This document shows positions 1 to 8,189 of a DNA stretch of 64,000 nucleotides, piece after piece. Made by a program: the position numbers and the translations under genes. The notes beneath the pieces are model-generated. The model did no database searches. It was not told the DNA's origin and was given only the letters and a program-made list of their open reading frames with translations. Source of the stretch: Variovorax sp. 770b2 (GTDB lineage: Bacteria > Pseudomonadota > Gammaproteobacteria > Burkholderiales > Burkholderiaceae_C); NCBI RefSeq assembly GCF_900115685.1, contig NZ_FOXJ01000003.1, forward strand, positions 372,001 through 436,000, in the 5' to 3' direction. The stretch's first letter is position 1. Each line of letters begins with the position of its first letter.

Positions 1-181
1 CTTCGTGCTGACGGTGGTGACGGTGCTGGCGCTGCCGATCAACATCCTGGCGGGCCTGTTCGGCATGAACGTGGGCGGCATTCCGCTCGCGGAGCACAAG
101 CACGGGTTCTGGATCGTGGTGGCGATCGTCGCGAGCTTCACGGCGGTGGCCGCTTGGGCGGCTTTCCGCAAGAAGCGCTGA
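1..181 (+). CDS. corA: CorA-family divalent cation transporter, C-terminal end (partial)
   Basis: Only the last 59 codons lie in the window; the gene runs in from the left edge and stops with TGA at 179-181. The visible part has two hydrophobic helices separated by a short loop that opens with the sequence GMN, followed by a basic tail (FRKKR). A GMN motif after the first of two C-terminal membrane helices is the hallmark of the CorA/ZntB family, which forms pentameric Mg2+/Co2+ or Zn2+ channels in the inner membrane. Which ion is carried cannot be judged from this fragment. The call rests on the GMN motif and the two-helix layout. Confidence 0.85.
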   Translation, partial: FVLTVVTVLALPINILAGLFGMNVGGIPLAEHKHGFWIVVAIVASFTAVAAWAAFRKKR

Positions 182-278
182 GCCGCATGCAGCGGCGCAG
201 TAATGCTATTTATTTAGTAGCACCTCGCGCAGCATCCATGCGCCCGCATCAGGGTTCCAGACCCCCTAGAATGGCGGG

Positions 279-1136
279 GTGTCCTCTATTCTCAATGCCG
301 ATCTTCACTGCCACTCCGTGGTCTCCGACGGCACATTGACGCCCGAAGCGCTGGCCGCTCGCGCAGCCGCCAACGGGGTCGAGTTGTGGGCCCTCACCGA
401 TCACGACGAAGTCGGCGGCCAGCACCGCGCAGCGGCCGCGGCGCGCGAGAACGGCATGCGCTATCTCACCGGCACCGAGATCTCGGTGACCTTCGCGAAC
501 GAAACCGTGCACATCGTCGGCCTGGGCTTCGACCCCGACGACGCTTCGATGACGCAGGGCCTCTACGACACGCGCGGCGGGCGCGGCAAGCGCGCACAGG
601 AAATGTCCGAAGGGCTGGCCAAGGTCGGCATCCACGGCGCGTATGAAGGCGCGCTGAAGTTCGTCGGCAATCCCGAATTGATTTCGCGCACGCACTTCGC
701 GCGCTTCCTGGTCGAGCAGGGCCACTGCCGCGACACCTCCGAGGTGTTCCGCAAATTCCTCACCGAAGGCAAGCCCGGCTACGTGCCGCACCGCTGGGCC
801 TCGCTGAAAGATGCCGTGCACTGGATCACCGCCGCCAAGGGCATGGCCGTGATCGCGCACCCGGGCCGCTACAAGTTCTCGGCCAACGAGGAATACGCGC
901 TGTTCCTCGAATTCAAGGCGCATGGCGGCCAGGCGATCGAGGTCGTCACCGGCAGCCACACCCCGGCCGAATATGTCGAGTACGCCGACAAGGCGCTCGA
1001 GTTCGATTTCGCCGCATCCCGCGGCAGCGATTTCCACAGCCCCGACGAGAGCCATTGCGATCTCGGCAAGCTGCCACCGTTGCCTGGCGCCTTGACGCCG
1101 GTGTGGGAACTGCTCGGCCATCGCATCCAGCAGTGA
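279..1136 (+). CDS. rnm: PHP-domain 5'-3' exoribonuclease (RNase AM / YciV-TrpH family)
   Basis: A 285-residue PHP-superfamily phosphoesterase. Metal-binding signatures run along the protein: HCH at residues 10-12, DGT at 17-19, TDHDE at 40-44, GTEIS near 70, an AHPGRYKF block near 195 and RGSDFHSP near 250. Length and motif order match E. coli RNase AM (YciV/TrpH, 293 aa), which trims RNA and short oligonucleotides from the 5' end. The start is GTG at 279, which puts the first metal motif at the expected distance from the N terminus. As in E. coli it lies close to yciO (here one gene away), a conserved neighbourhood. Cytosolic. The assignment is by family; substrate preference is not shown by the sequence. 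Confidence 0.85.
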   Translation: MSSILNADLHCHSVVSDGTLTPEALAARAAANGVELWALTDHDEVGGQHRAAAAARENGMRYLTGTEISVTFANETVHIVGLGFDPDDASMTQGLYDTRGGRGKRAQEMSEGLAKVGIHGAYEGALKFVGNPELISRTHFARFLVEQGHCRDTSEVFRKFLTEGKPGYVPHRWASLKDAVHWITAAKGMAVIAHPGRYKFSANEEYALFLEFKAHGGQAIEVVTGSHTPAEYVEYADKALEFDFAASRGSDFHSPDESHCDLGKLPPLPGALTPVWELLGHRIQQ

Positions 1137-2110
1137 GCCAGAGCCCCGGGCCCGGCATCGACAGCGCGGCCAGCGCCGCACTGGCGAACGCACGTGCCGC
1201 ACAGCAAATGAGCCGCAGCAAGGAATCCGAACGCATCCTCGCGGGCATCGGCATGGTGATCGTCGCCGTGGCCTGCTTCGCCACGCTGGACACGGCCACC
1301 AAGGCATCAACGGCCGGCGTGCCCATCTTGATGGGCGTGTGGTTCCGCTATGCCTTCCAGGCCGCGGCCACCACGGCGGTGCTGCTGCCGCTGCACGGAA
1401 CGGCGCTCTTGCGCACCCGGCACCCCCGCTACCAGCTGCTGCGCGGCGCGCTGCTGCTGGTGTCGAGCACGCTGGCCTTCCTGAGCCTGCGCTACATGCC
1501 GCTGGCCGAGTTCACCTCGATCGTGCTGATCGCGCCGCTGGTGATCACGCTGCTGGCTGCGACCACGCTCAAGGAGTACGTCTCGCCGCTGCGCTGGGCG
1601 CTGGTGGCGGGCGGCTTCATCGGCACGCTGGTGATCCTCAGGCCAGGCGGCGATGCGTTCAGCTGGGCGATCCTTTTGCCGATCGGCCTGGTGCTGACCA
1701 ACGCCTGGTTCCAGGTGCTCACGAGCAAGCTCGCGCAGACCGAGAACCCGCTCACCATGCATTTCTATACGGGCTGGGTCGGCGCGCTCATCGCGTCGCT
1801 CGCGCTGCCTTTCGCATGGACCGCCCTGCCTTCGTGGGAATGGTGGGCGCTGCTGTGCCTCATGGGGTTCATGGGAACGGTGGGGCACTTCATCCTCATC
1901 CTGGCCTACCAGCGGGCGCCGGCCTCCACGCTCACGCCGTACCTCTATGCGCAGATCGCCTTTGCCATGCTGGGCGGCTGGCTCATCTTTTCCCAAGTGC
2001 CCGACCGTTATTCGCTCATCGGCATTTCGATGATCGCGGTCTGCGGCGCCGCCGGTGCGTGGCTCACGGTGCGCGAGCGCCGCGTGCCCATCGAACCGGC
2101 GGAATCCTGA
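1133..2110 (+). CDS. EamA/DMT-family membrane transporter
   Basis: About ten hydrophobic segments arranged as two five-helix EamA repeats, typical of drug/metabolite transporters (RhaT/YdcZ superfamily) that export small metabolites from the inner membrane. The substrate is unknown. The start is uncertain: GTG at 1133 overlaps the upstream TGA in a GTGA arrangement and the following 25 codons have the same G/C-rich third positions as the rest of the gene; ATG at 1208 would remove those 25 residues and begin just before the first membrane helix. I prefer 1133 (325 aa) because of the coupling, but neither start has a good Shine-Dalgarno. It lies between rnm and yciO in one transcription direction. 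Confidence 0.78.
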   Translation: MSQSPGPGIDSAASAALANARAAQQMSRSKESERILAGIGMVIVAVACFATLDTATKASTAGVPILMGVWFRYAFQAAATTAVLLPLHGTALLRTRHPRYQLLRGALLLVSSTLAFLSLRYMPLAEFTSIVLIAPLVITLLAATTLKEYVSPLRWALVAGGFIGTLVILRPGGDAFSWAILLPIGLVLTNAWFQVLTSKLAQTENPLTMHFYTGWVGALIASLALPFAWTALPSWEWWALLCLMGFMGTVGHFILILAYQRAPASTLTPYLYAQIAFAMLGGWLIFSQVPDRYSLIGISMIAVCGAAGAWLTVRERRVPIEPAES

Positions 2111-2125
2111 TCAGGAGACAGTTCC

Positions 2126-2761
2126 ATGGCCCAGTACTTCGAAGTCCATCCCGAGAACCCGCAGCAGCGGCTGCTGAAGCAAGCCGTGACGCTGCTCGCG
2201 CGCGGCGAGATCGTGGCCGTGCCCACCGACTCCAGCTACGCGCTGGCCTGCCACCTGGACGACAAGGACGCGGTCGACCAGCTGCGCCGCATCCGCCAGG
2301 TCGACGAGAAGCATCACCTCACGCTGCTGTGCCGCGACCTGAGCGAGCTGGCCAACTATGCGCGGGTCGACAACAAGCAATACCGGCTGCTGAAGGCCGC
2401 CACGCCGGGCCCGTACACCTTCCTGCTCGAAGCGACCAAGGAAGTGCCGCGGCGCGTGAGCCATCCGCAGCGCAAGACCATCGGCCTGCGCGTGCCCGAC
2501 CACAAGGTGCTGCTGGAGCTGCTCGCGCTGCACGGCGCGCCGCTGCTGGCCACCACGCTGATCGCGCCCGGCGAGACCGAGGCGCTGAACGACGCGCAGA
2601 CTATTCGCGAACGCTTCGAAAAGCAGATCGGCGCGGTCATCGACGCCGGCGCCTGCCCGTCGCAACCGACCACCGTGGTCGACCTGACGCCCATGGGCAC
2701 GGGCGACGATCCGGTGGTGGTGCGGCAGGGACGCGGGGCGCTCGGCGTGCTCGGTCTCTGA
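2126..2761 (+). CDS. yciO: YciO, Sua5/YrdC/YciO-family protein
   Basis: A 211-residue protein that follows E. coli YciO (206 aa) almost block for block: an N-terminal FEVHPENPQQRL stretch, PTDSSYAL, RIRQVDEKHHLTLLCRDLSEL, TPGPYTFLLE and the KTIGLRVP block. The YrdC/Sua5 fold binds RNA and ATP; YrdC/TsaC proteins make threonylcarbamoyl-AMP for t6A tRNA modification, whereas YciO paralogues have weaker or uncertain activity, so it should not be taken as the essential TsaC. The start at 2126 is well placed after AGGAG. It is transcribed with rnm and the DMT gene upstream and the M50 protease downstream. Confidence 0.88.
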   Translation: MAQYFEVHPENPQQRLLKQAVTLLARGEIVAVPTDSSYALACHLDDKDAVDQLRRIRQVDEKHHLTLLCRDLSELANYARVDNKQYRLLKAATPGPYTFLLEATKEVPRRVSHPQRKTIGLRVPDHKVLLELLALHGAPLLATTLIAPGETEALNDAQTIRERFEKQIGAVIDAGACPSQPTTVVDLTPMGTGDDPVVVRQGRGALGVLGL

Positions 2762-2807
2762 AAGAAGTTGGGACCGATAACTAATGCTCGTCTGACACAA
2801 TCGCCCA

Positions 2808-3479
2808 GTGGATATTTCCAATCTCATACAGACCGTCCTGATCTACGCACTGCCCGTGATCTTCGCGATTACCGTGCACGAGGCGGCCCACGGCTATGTG
2901 GCTCGCCACTTCGGCGACAACACCGCCGAGTCGATGGGCCGGGTCACGCTCAATCCCCTGAAGCACATCGACCCCATCGGGACCATCCTGATGCCGTTGA
3001 TGCTGTACTTCGCGACCTCGGGTGCCTTCCTGTTCGGCTATGCCAAGCCGGTGCCGGTGAACTTCGGACGGCTGCGCCATCCCAAGCGCGACATGATCTG
3101 GGTGGCGCTGGCGGGGCCGGTGTCGAACTTCATCCAGGCCATCCTCTGGGCCTTGCTGCTGGTGGCGCTGGTCGCGGCCGGTGTCGATGAAACCTTTTTC
3201 ATCAAGATGGCGCAGGGCGGCGTTCTGGTCAACCTCGTGATGTGGGCCTTCAACCTGTTTCCGCTGCCTCCGCTCGACGGCGGACGCGTGCTGGCCGGGC
3301 TGCTGCCCAGCGGACCGGCGCAGAATTTTCTCGCGCGCATCGAGCCCTACGGCTTCTTCATCGTGATGGCGCTGGTGCTCGCCGGCGTGGTCAGCACCTT
3401 CTGGCTGCGGCCCCTGATGGACGTGGGCTACTTCGTCATCAACCTCATCATCACGCCGCTCAAGGCATTGCTGCTCTAA
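2808..3479 (+). CDS. Membrane zinc metalloprotease, site-2 protease family (peptidase M50)
   Basis: A 223-residue polytopic membrane protein. The zinc motif HEAAH lies at residues 24-28 within the first membrane segment, and the third zinc ligand Asp157 is in PLPPLDGGR (the family's N/LPxPxLDG motif). This short architecture, without PDZ or CBS domains, is the common 'site-2 protease family protein' found beside trpS and yciO in many betaproteobacteria. It should cleave within membrane segments of unknown substrates. The start is GTG at 2808; an ATG start would cut off the first helix. It is followed 13 bp later by trpS, so the two are probably cotranscribed. Confidence 0.85.
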   Translation: MDISNLIQTVLIYALPVIFAITVHEAAHGYVARHFGDNTAESMGRVTLNPLKHIDPIGTILMPLMLYFATSGAFLFGYAKPVPVNFGRLRHPKRDMIWVALAGPVSNFIQAILWALLLVALVAAGVDETFFIKMAQGGVLVNLVMWAFNLFPLPPLDGGRVLAGLLPSGPAQNFLARIEPYGFFIVMALVLAGVVSTFWLRPLMDVGYFVINLIITPLKALLL

Positions 3480-3492
3480 GTCTGTTCGTTCC

Positions 3493-4824
3493 ATGGCCTC
3501 GTCTTCTTCCGCTCCCCTGCGCGTCCTGACCGGGATCACCCCGTCCGGCACGCCCCATCTCGGCAACTACGTCGGCTCGATCCGCCACTCGGTGCGGCAG
3601 AGCGTCGCGCCGGGCGTGGAGAGCTTCTTCTTCCTGGCCGACTACCACGCGCTCATCAAGGTGCAGCAGCCGGCGCTGATCCAGCGCTCCACGCTCGAAA
3701 TTGCCGCGAGCTGGCTGGCCTGCGGGCTCGACCCGGAACGCGTGACCTTCTACCGCCAGTCGGACATCGCAGCGATTCCCGAACTCACCTGGTTCCTCAC
3801 CTGCGTCACCGGCAAGGGCGTGCTCAACCGCGCGCACGCCTACAAGGCCCAGCTCGACAAGAACATCGCCAAGGGCGAGGACCCCGACGCGGACGTGACC
3901 GCCGGCCTCTTCATGTATCCGGTGCTGATGGGCGCCGACATCCTGATGTTCAACGCCCACAAGGTGCCCGTGGGCCGCGACCAGGTGCAGCACATCGAGA
4001 TGGCGCGCGACATGGCGCAGCGCTTCAACCACCAGTACGGCGAGCACTTCACGCTGCCCGAAGCCGAGATCGACGATGCCGTCGCCACCCTGCCCGGCCT
4101 GGACGGCCGCAAGATGAGCAAGAGCTATGGCAACACGATCCCGCTGTTCGCGCCGCGCGCGTACCTGCAGAAGCAGATCGCCAGCATCGTGACCGACTCG
4201 CGCGCGCCCGGCGAGCCCAAGGAAACCGAGGGCTCCGCGCTCTTCCAGATCTACCAGGCCTTTGCCGATGCCGAGGAAACCGAGATGCTTCGCAAGGCTT
4301 ACGCCGACGGCATCGGCTGGGGCGACGCCAAGCAACTGCTGTTCGAGCGCATCGAAGTCGAAGTGGCACCGCTGCGAAAGCGCTACGAGGCGCTGATGAG
4401 CGATCCGGCCGAGATCGAGCGCATCCTGCTCATCGGCGCCGAGAAGGCCAGCGCCCTGTCGCAGCCCTTCATGACGCGCCTGCGCCACGCGGTGGGCCTG
4501 CGCAACCTCGCGGCGGGCCGCGACAAGGGCAACGCCAAGGCGGCCAAGGTCGCCAGGCCCAGCTTCAAGCAATACCGCGAGCGCGGCGACGGACTCTTCT
4601 ATTTCAAGCTGCTCGATGCGCGCGGCGAAACCCTGCTGCAGAGCCGTGGATTTGCCTCGCCGCAGGAAGCCGGCCGTACCATCGCGGTCTTGCAGGTTGA
4701 GCGCGGTGCGGCGCTGGCCGCGATGGCCGCGCAGATGGAACCCATCGACACAGAACAAACACGCGCCGTGACAGAGGCGCTGGAGGCATTGGCGGAAGCA
4801 ACGACCACAACAGATGGAAGTTGA
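3493..4824 (+). CDS. trpS: Tryptophanyl-tRNA synthetase with a C-terminal YegP-like extension
   Basis: Class I aminoacyl-tRNA synthetase. The HIGH-equivalent PHLG is at residues 21-24, the AIPELTWFLTCVTGKG and YPVLMGADILM blocks follow, and KMSKS is at about 207-211. At 443 aa it is about 110 residues longer than E. coli TrpS (334 aa). The extra C terminus holds a GLFYFKLLDARGE ... SRGF block near 365-385 followed by a helix, resembling the DUF1508/YegP fold; this is my reading. The protein charges tRNA-Trp with tryptophan in the cytosol. ATG 3493 follows the upstream stop by 13 bp. Confidence 0.95.
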   Translation: MASSSSAPLRVLTGITPSGTPHLGNYVGSIRHSVRQSVAPGVESFFFLADYHALIKVQQPALIQRSTLEIAASWLACGLDPERVTFYRQSDIAAIPELTWFLTCVTGKGVLNRAHAYKAQLDKNIAKGEDPDADVTAGLFMYPVLMGADILMFNAHKVPVGRDQVQHIEMARDMAQRFNHQYGEHFTLPEAEIDDAVATLPGLDGRKMSKSYGNTIPLFAPRAYLQKQIASIVTDSRAPGEPKETEGSALFQIYQAFADAEETEMLRKAYADGIGWGDAKQLLFERIEVEVAPLRKRYEALMSDPAEIERILLIGAEKASALSQPFMTRLRHAVGLRNLAAGRDKGNAKAAKVARPSFKQYRERGDGLFYFKLLDARGETLLQSRGFASPQEAGRTIAVLQVERGAALAAMAAQMEPIDTEQTRAVTEALEALAEATTTTDGS

Positions 4825-4899
4825 CCCGGCAAGGGCCCACCGGCTTATCCGCCGGTGAGCGAGACGAGAGAAGACGGTGCGATCACAAAGGAAGAAAAC

Positions 4900-5496
4900 A
4901 TGAGCATTTATGTCATCGACGACCACCCCCTGATGCGCGACGCGATCGTGATGGTGTTGCGACGCCTGCGACCCGCCGAGAACATCGTCGAGCTCGAGCG
5001 GCTCGACAAGCTCGCCAGCTCGGTGCAGCAGCGTGGCGCGCCCACCCTTTTCTGCCTGGACCTGAAGCTTCCGGACACGAATGGCGTCTCGGGCGTGATC
5101 GCGGTCAAGCAGGTCTACCCCAACGTGCCGATCGCCGTGTATTCGGCGGCACCGGCCGCGGACATGGAAGACGCCTGCATCGAGGCGGGTGCCGACACCT
5201 ACATCGAGAAGTCGGCAAGCTCCAACGAATTGGCGGCCGCTCTGCGCGGCCTGCTGATGGCGGGGTCGGAAGAAGCCGACGAGCCGCCGCTGGCGAGCAG
5301 CAAGCTTTCAAAACGGCAGACGCAGCTGATCGCCATGCTCGACAAGGGCATGAGCAATCGCGACATCGCGACCGACCTGGAGATCAGCGAGCACACGGTG
5401 AAGGTTCACCTGTGGCGCCTGTTCCGCCGGCTCGGTGTGAAGAGCCGCACGCAAGCGCTGCACTACGCCCGTACCAACGGCTTGCTGTCGGGCTGA
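4900..5496 (+). CDS. NarL/LuxR-family response regulator
   Basis: 198 residues. A receiver domain occupies about 1-120, with the acidic pair in VIDDHP (residues 5-10) and phospho-acceptor Asp54 in FCLDLKLPD; a LuxR-type helix-turn-helix (LSKRQTQLIAMLDKG ... HTVKVHLWRLFRRLG) occupies about 133-190. It is a canonical DNA-binding response regulator. ATG 4900 is preceded by AAGGAAG at good spacing; an in-frame ATG 45 bp upstream is less likely. The convergent histidine kinase gene immediately downstream is the most likely partner, by proximity only. A terminator hairpin lies 28 bp after the stop. Confidence 0.88.
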   Translation: MSIYVIDDHPLMRDAIVMVLRRLRPAENIVELERLDKLASSVQQRGAPTLFCLDLKLPDTNGVSGVIAVKQVYPNVPIAVYSAAPAADMEDACIEAGADTYIEKSASSNELAAALRGLLMAGSEEADEPPLASSKLSKRQTQLIAMLDKGMSNRDIATDLEISEHTVKVHLWRLFRRLGVKSRTQALHYARTNGLLSG

Positions 5497-5523
5497 TCCC
5501 GGCGGCGAGAGACTGCCCCTTCG

Positions 5524-5550
5524 AAACCGCGCCCCGTGCGCGGTTTTCTT
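5524..5550. terminator. Rho-independent terminator between convergent regulator and kinase genes
   Basis: Perfect 9-bp inverted repeat AAACCGCGC / GCGCGGTTT with a 5-nt CCCGT loop, followed on the + strand by TCTTT. It sits between the + strand response regulator stop (5496) and the - strand kinase stop (5594). The A-run on the left side means it could also serve the kinase transcript. Confidence 0.8.
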
Positions 5551-5593
5551 TGGGCTCTTTGGGCCCTTTGGGCAGCAGGCAGTACTTTCCTCT

Positions 5594-7009
5594 TCAGCCG
5601 CCCGAGGCGCTCACGCGCGCCTGGGCCACCGCTTCGTCGGCATCGTGCAGCGCCACGCGGAACACGCTGCCGCTGCCCAGCCGCGACCGCACGCTGATGG
5701 GGTGGCCCAGCACGTGCGAGAGCCGCGCCACGATGGCCAGGCCCAGGCCGAAGCCGTCGGACGTGCCGGCGTGGTCGGCCACCTTGTAGAACTCCAGGAA
5801 CACGTCGCGCAGGTGCTCGGGCGCGATGCCGATGCCCGTGTCCCACACCTCCACGCGCATGCCCTCGCGCGTCTGCCGCGCGGCCAGCAGCACGCCGCCT
5901 TCGGTCGTGTACTTGATGGCGTTGGCCAGCAGGTTGCCGATCATGCGGCGCACGCGGATCGGGTCGGTGAGGAAGGAGCCCGCGGTCACGTGCACGCGGA
6001 AGTCCAGGCCGCGGCTCTCGGCCACCGGGCGGTACTGCAGTTCCAGGTCGTGCAGCAGCTCGGAGACGTCGACGCGCTCGATGTGCAGGCGCACCTGGCC
6101 CGAGTCGATGCGCGCGAGGTCGAACATCGAATCGAACAGCGCATTCACCGCGTGCGTGGCGCGCACGATCTTCGGCGCCAGTTCGAGCACCAGCTCGGGC
6201 TCGTTGCGCAGCCAGTCCGCGTACAGGGAAAGCGCCAGCACCGGCTGGCGCATGTCGTGCGCCGCACTGGCCAGGAAGCGCTTCTTCATCGCCACCGCCG
6301 ACACCGCCGCCTGACGCTGCTGCGTGAGCGACTTGATCAGGATGTGGTTGTGGAACAGCAGCTCCAGGCTGTTGCGCGCCGTCTCGTGGATGTGGCGCCC
6401 CGCCCGCAGCAGCAGAAACCAGTGCAGGATCGGCAGGATCGGCATCAGGTAGCCGTACTGGAACTGCGGCTGGTGCAGGTTGATGGTGATCAGGCGCAGC
6501 AGCACCGCGCCCAGCATCGTGATGAACAGCGTGTTGACATAGCGCTTGAGCAGCGGCGGATGCAGCGCGAGGCCGTTGAGCGGAAAGGTGCCCACGCCGG
6601 CCACGATCAGCCAGCTCATGAACTGGTTCACCTGTGGCGTGCGCTCGAAGAACAGCAGGATCGACAGCCCCCACACCACCGCGCTGGTGCTCCAGATGAA
6701 GCCATAGCGTTCGGTGAACTGCTGCTGCGCCGCGGAACTGCGCCCGGCGTAGCGCACCGCATAGACGCGCGCGCCCCAGGCGCGGCAGGCCGTGGCGATG
6801 AAGCCGGCCAGGAGCCAGGTGAGCAGTTCCCAGCGAGGCACGTAGGCCCAGTTCAGGCCGACCATGGCCGGCATGAGCGCCGCGGACACGATGTAGGAGC
6901 CGCGCGCAGAGCGCATCAGGCTGCGGATCAGCTCGCCGCGCACCCATGATTCAGCCTCGTCGGCCGAGGCCGGTGCCGGTGTCAAGCTCGCGATCGACGG
7001 ATTGGCCAT
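5594..7009 (-). CDS. Membrane sensor histidine kinase
   Basis: 471 residues. The N-terminal half carries about five or six hydrophobic helices with no obvious extracellular domain. The dimerisation helix has AAHDMRQP with His251 as phospho-site, a variant H-box common in kinases paired with LuxR-type regulators. The ATPase domain shows the N box (NLLANAIKYT), the DTGIGI G1 box and GFGLGLAI G2 box. ATG 7009 was chosen over an upstream in-frame start because the added 20 residues are not coding-like. It is convergent with the response regulator ending at 5496, which is the likely partner. The signal sensed is unknown. Confidence 0.88.
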   Translation of the reverse strand: MANPSIASLTPAPASADEAESWVRGELIRSLMRSARGSYIVSAALMPAMVGLNWAYVPRWELLTWLLAGFIATACRAWGARVYAVRYAGRSSAAQQQFTERYGFIWSTSAVVWGLSILLFFERTPQVNQFMSWLIVAGVGTFPLNGLALHPPLLKRYVNTLFITMLGAVLLRLITINLHQPQFQYGYLMPILPILHWFLLLRAGRHIHETARNSLELLFHNHILIKSLTQQRQAAVSAVAMKKRFLASAAHDMRQPVLALSLYADWLRNEPELVLELAPKIVRATHAVNALFDSMFDLARIDSGQVRLHIERVDVSELLHDLELQYRPVAESRGLDFRVHVTAGSFLTDPIRVRRMIGNLLANAIKYTTEGGVLLAARQTREGMRVEVWDTGIGIAPEHLRDVFLEFYKVADHAGTSDGFGLGLAIVARLSHVLGHPISVRSRLGSGSVFRVALHDADEAVAQARVSASGG

Positions 7010-7148
7010 ATGGCACAGGCCCCTTGTTCTTATCCGGCAATTGAAGATGGGCCCCCATGAAAGAGGCACCGAGAGATGGCGATATTAACGGGCCGCCAGC
7101 TATTGTTTCCCAAGGTAACCACAGAAGGCCGGTCACCACAATTCGCAG

Positions 7149-7162
7149 ATATTCGCGAATAT
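7149..7162. promoter_or_regulatory. Perfect 14-bp palindrome, candidate operator
   Basis: ATATTCGCGAATAT is a perfect inverted repeat in the 188-bp gap between the divergent kinase (start 7009) and VOC gene (start 7198). It lies 36 bp before the VOC start codon, in a locally AT-rich patch unlike the flanking genes. The flanks keep partial symmetry (GCAG on the left, CCGC on the right). Position and symmetry suggest a dimeric repressor site or overlap with a promoter; no regulator is identified. Confidence 0.4.
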
Positions 7163-7197
7163 CCGCAGACTCACCAAACAAGAAGGAACCCAACCGC

Positions 7198-7596
7198 ATG
7201 CTGTCCCATGTTTTCGTCGGCGTGACCGACTTCGAGCGCGCCTTCGGTTTCTACACGGCGCTCATGGGCGAACTGCGCCTGACGCTGCGCTTTCGCGACG
7301 ACGCCACGCCTTGGGCCGGCTGGCAAAGCCCCGATGCGCCGCGCCCCTTGTTCCTGGTCGGCGCGCCCTTCGACGGCCATCCAGCCACGATCGGCAACGG
7401 CCAGATGGTGGCGCTGCTGGCCGCCGACCGCGCCACCGTGGACCGCGCGCACGCCAGCGCGCTGGCCAACGGCGGCACCTGCGAGGGCCCGCCGGGCCCC
7501 AGGCCCCACTACCACCCGGACTACCATGGCGCCTACTTCCGCGATCCGGACGGAAACAAACTCTGCGTCTGCTGCCACACGCCACCGACATGCTGA
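7198..7596 (+). CDS. VOC-superfamily protein (glyoxalase/bleomycin-resistance/dioxygenase fold)
   Basis: 132 residues with the vicinal-oxygen-chelate pattern: an N-terminal HVFVGVTDFERAFGFYTALMGEL block and a C-terminal GAYFRDPDGNKLCVCCH block, each bearing likely metal ligands (first-strand His, last-strand residue). Such small VOC proteins are often glyoxalase-like or dioxygenase-like metal enzymes, and the substrate cannot be read from sequence. ATG 7198 follows AGAAGGAA. The stop overlaps the next gene's start (ATGCTGA), so the two are translationally coupled. A palindromic candidate operator lies just upstream. Confidence 0.85.
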   Translation: MLSHVFVGVTDFERAFGFYTALMGELRLTLRFRDDATPWAGWQSPDAPRPLFLVGAPFDGHPATIGNGQMVALLAADRATVDRAHASALANGGTCEGPPGPRPHYHPDYHGAYFRDPDGNKLCVCCHTPPTC

Positions 7597-7991
7597 ACAA
7601 CATCACCCCCTTCCTCGTCCACTGGGCCATCACCGGCGTCTCGCTCTGGGTGGCCAGCCACCTGTTTCGCGGGCTCAAGTTCGACAGCACCGGGGCGCTG
7701 GTGGTGTCGGCGCTGCTGCTCGGCCTGGCCAACGCGGTGGTGAAGCCGCTGTTGATCGTGCTCACGCTGCCGCTGACGCTGGTGACCTTCGGGCTGTTCC
7801 TGCTGGTCATCAACGCGCTGATGATCCTGCTGGTGGCTTCGCTGGTGAAGGGCTTCAAGGTCTCGGGCTTCTGGACCGCGCTCTTCGCGAGCATCTTCAT
7901 CTCGCTCCTGAGCATCGTCATCGGCTCGTTCGTCACCAGCGACGACCCGGCCGAGAAGGTTCAGATGCCGCAGACCGGCAACTGGCTCTGA
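7590..7991 (+). CDS. Small membrane protein, phage-holin-4 superfamily (YvlD-like)
   Basis: 133 residues, nearly all in four hydrophobic segments, with the family pattern of a conserved GLANAVVKPLLIVLTLPLTLVTFGLF centre. These chromosomal 'phage holin family' proteins are named by fold similarity; this one is not in a prophage. The role is unknown, probably in the inner membrane. The start ATG 7590 overlaps the VOC stop by 7 bp. The C terminus is a short polar cytosolic or periplasmic tail. Confidence 0.8.
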   Translation: MLNNITPFLVHWAITGVSLWVASHLFRGLKFDSTGALVVSALLLGLANAVVKPLLIVLTLPLTLVTFGLFLLVINALMILLVASLVKGFKVSGFWTALFASIFISLLSIVIGSFVTSDDPAEKVQMPQTGNWL

Positions 7992-8189
7992 GGCCCACGC
8001 GGCGAGGCCCGCAAGAGCTTTTCCGGCGCGCGCGATGGAACCGCATTCCATACGGTCGTCAACATCGACCAAATCCCGGCCGCAGAGCGCTATTGCTCTC
8101 TTTTACGCGCCAAAGCATTGCCGACCGACGCCGCTTCGTCCAAGATGAGGCACGCCTCCGCGAGGAGCCGCGTGAAGCAAGGGGATGGA

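Noticed and set aside
7590..7991. A prophage because of the holin-like protein
   Set aside because: The family is named by fold only; no lysis, capsid or integrase gene is nearby and the gene is coupled to a VOC gene.
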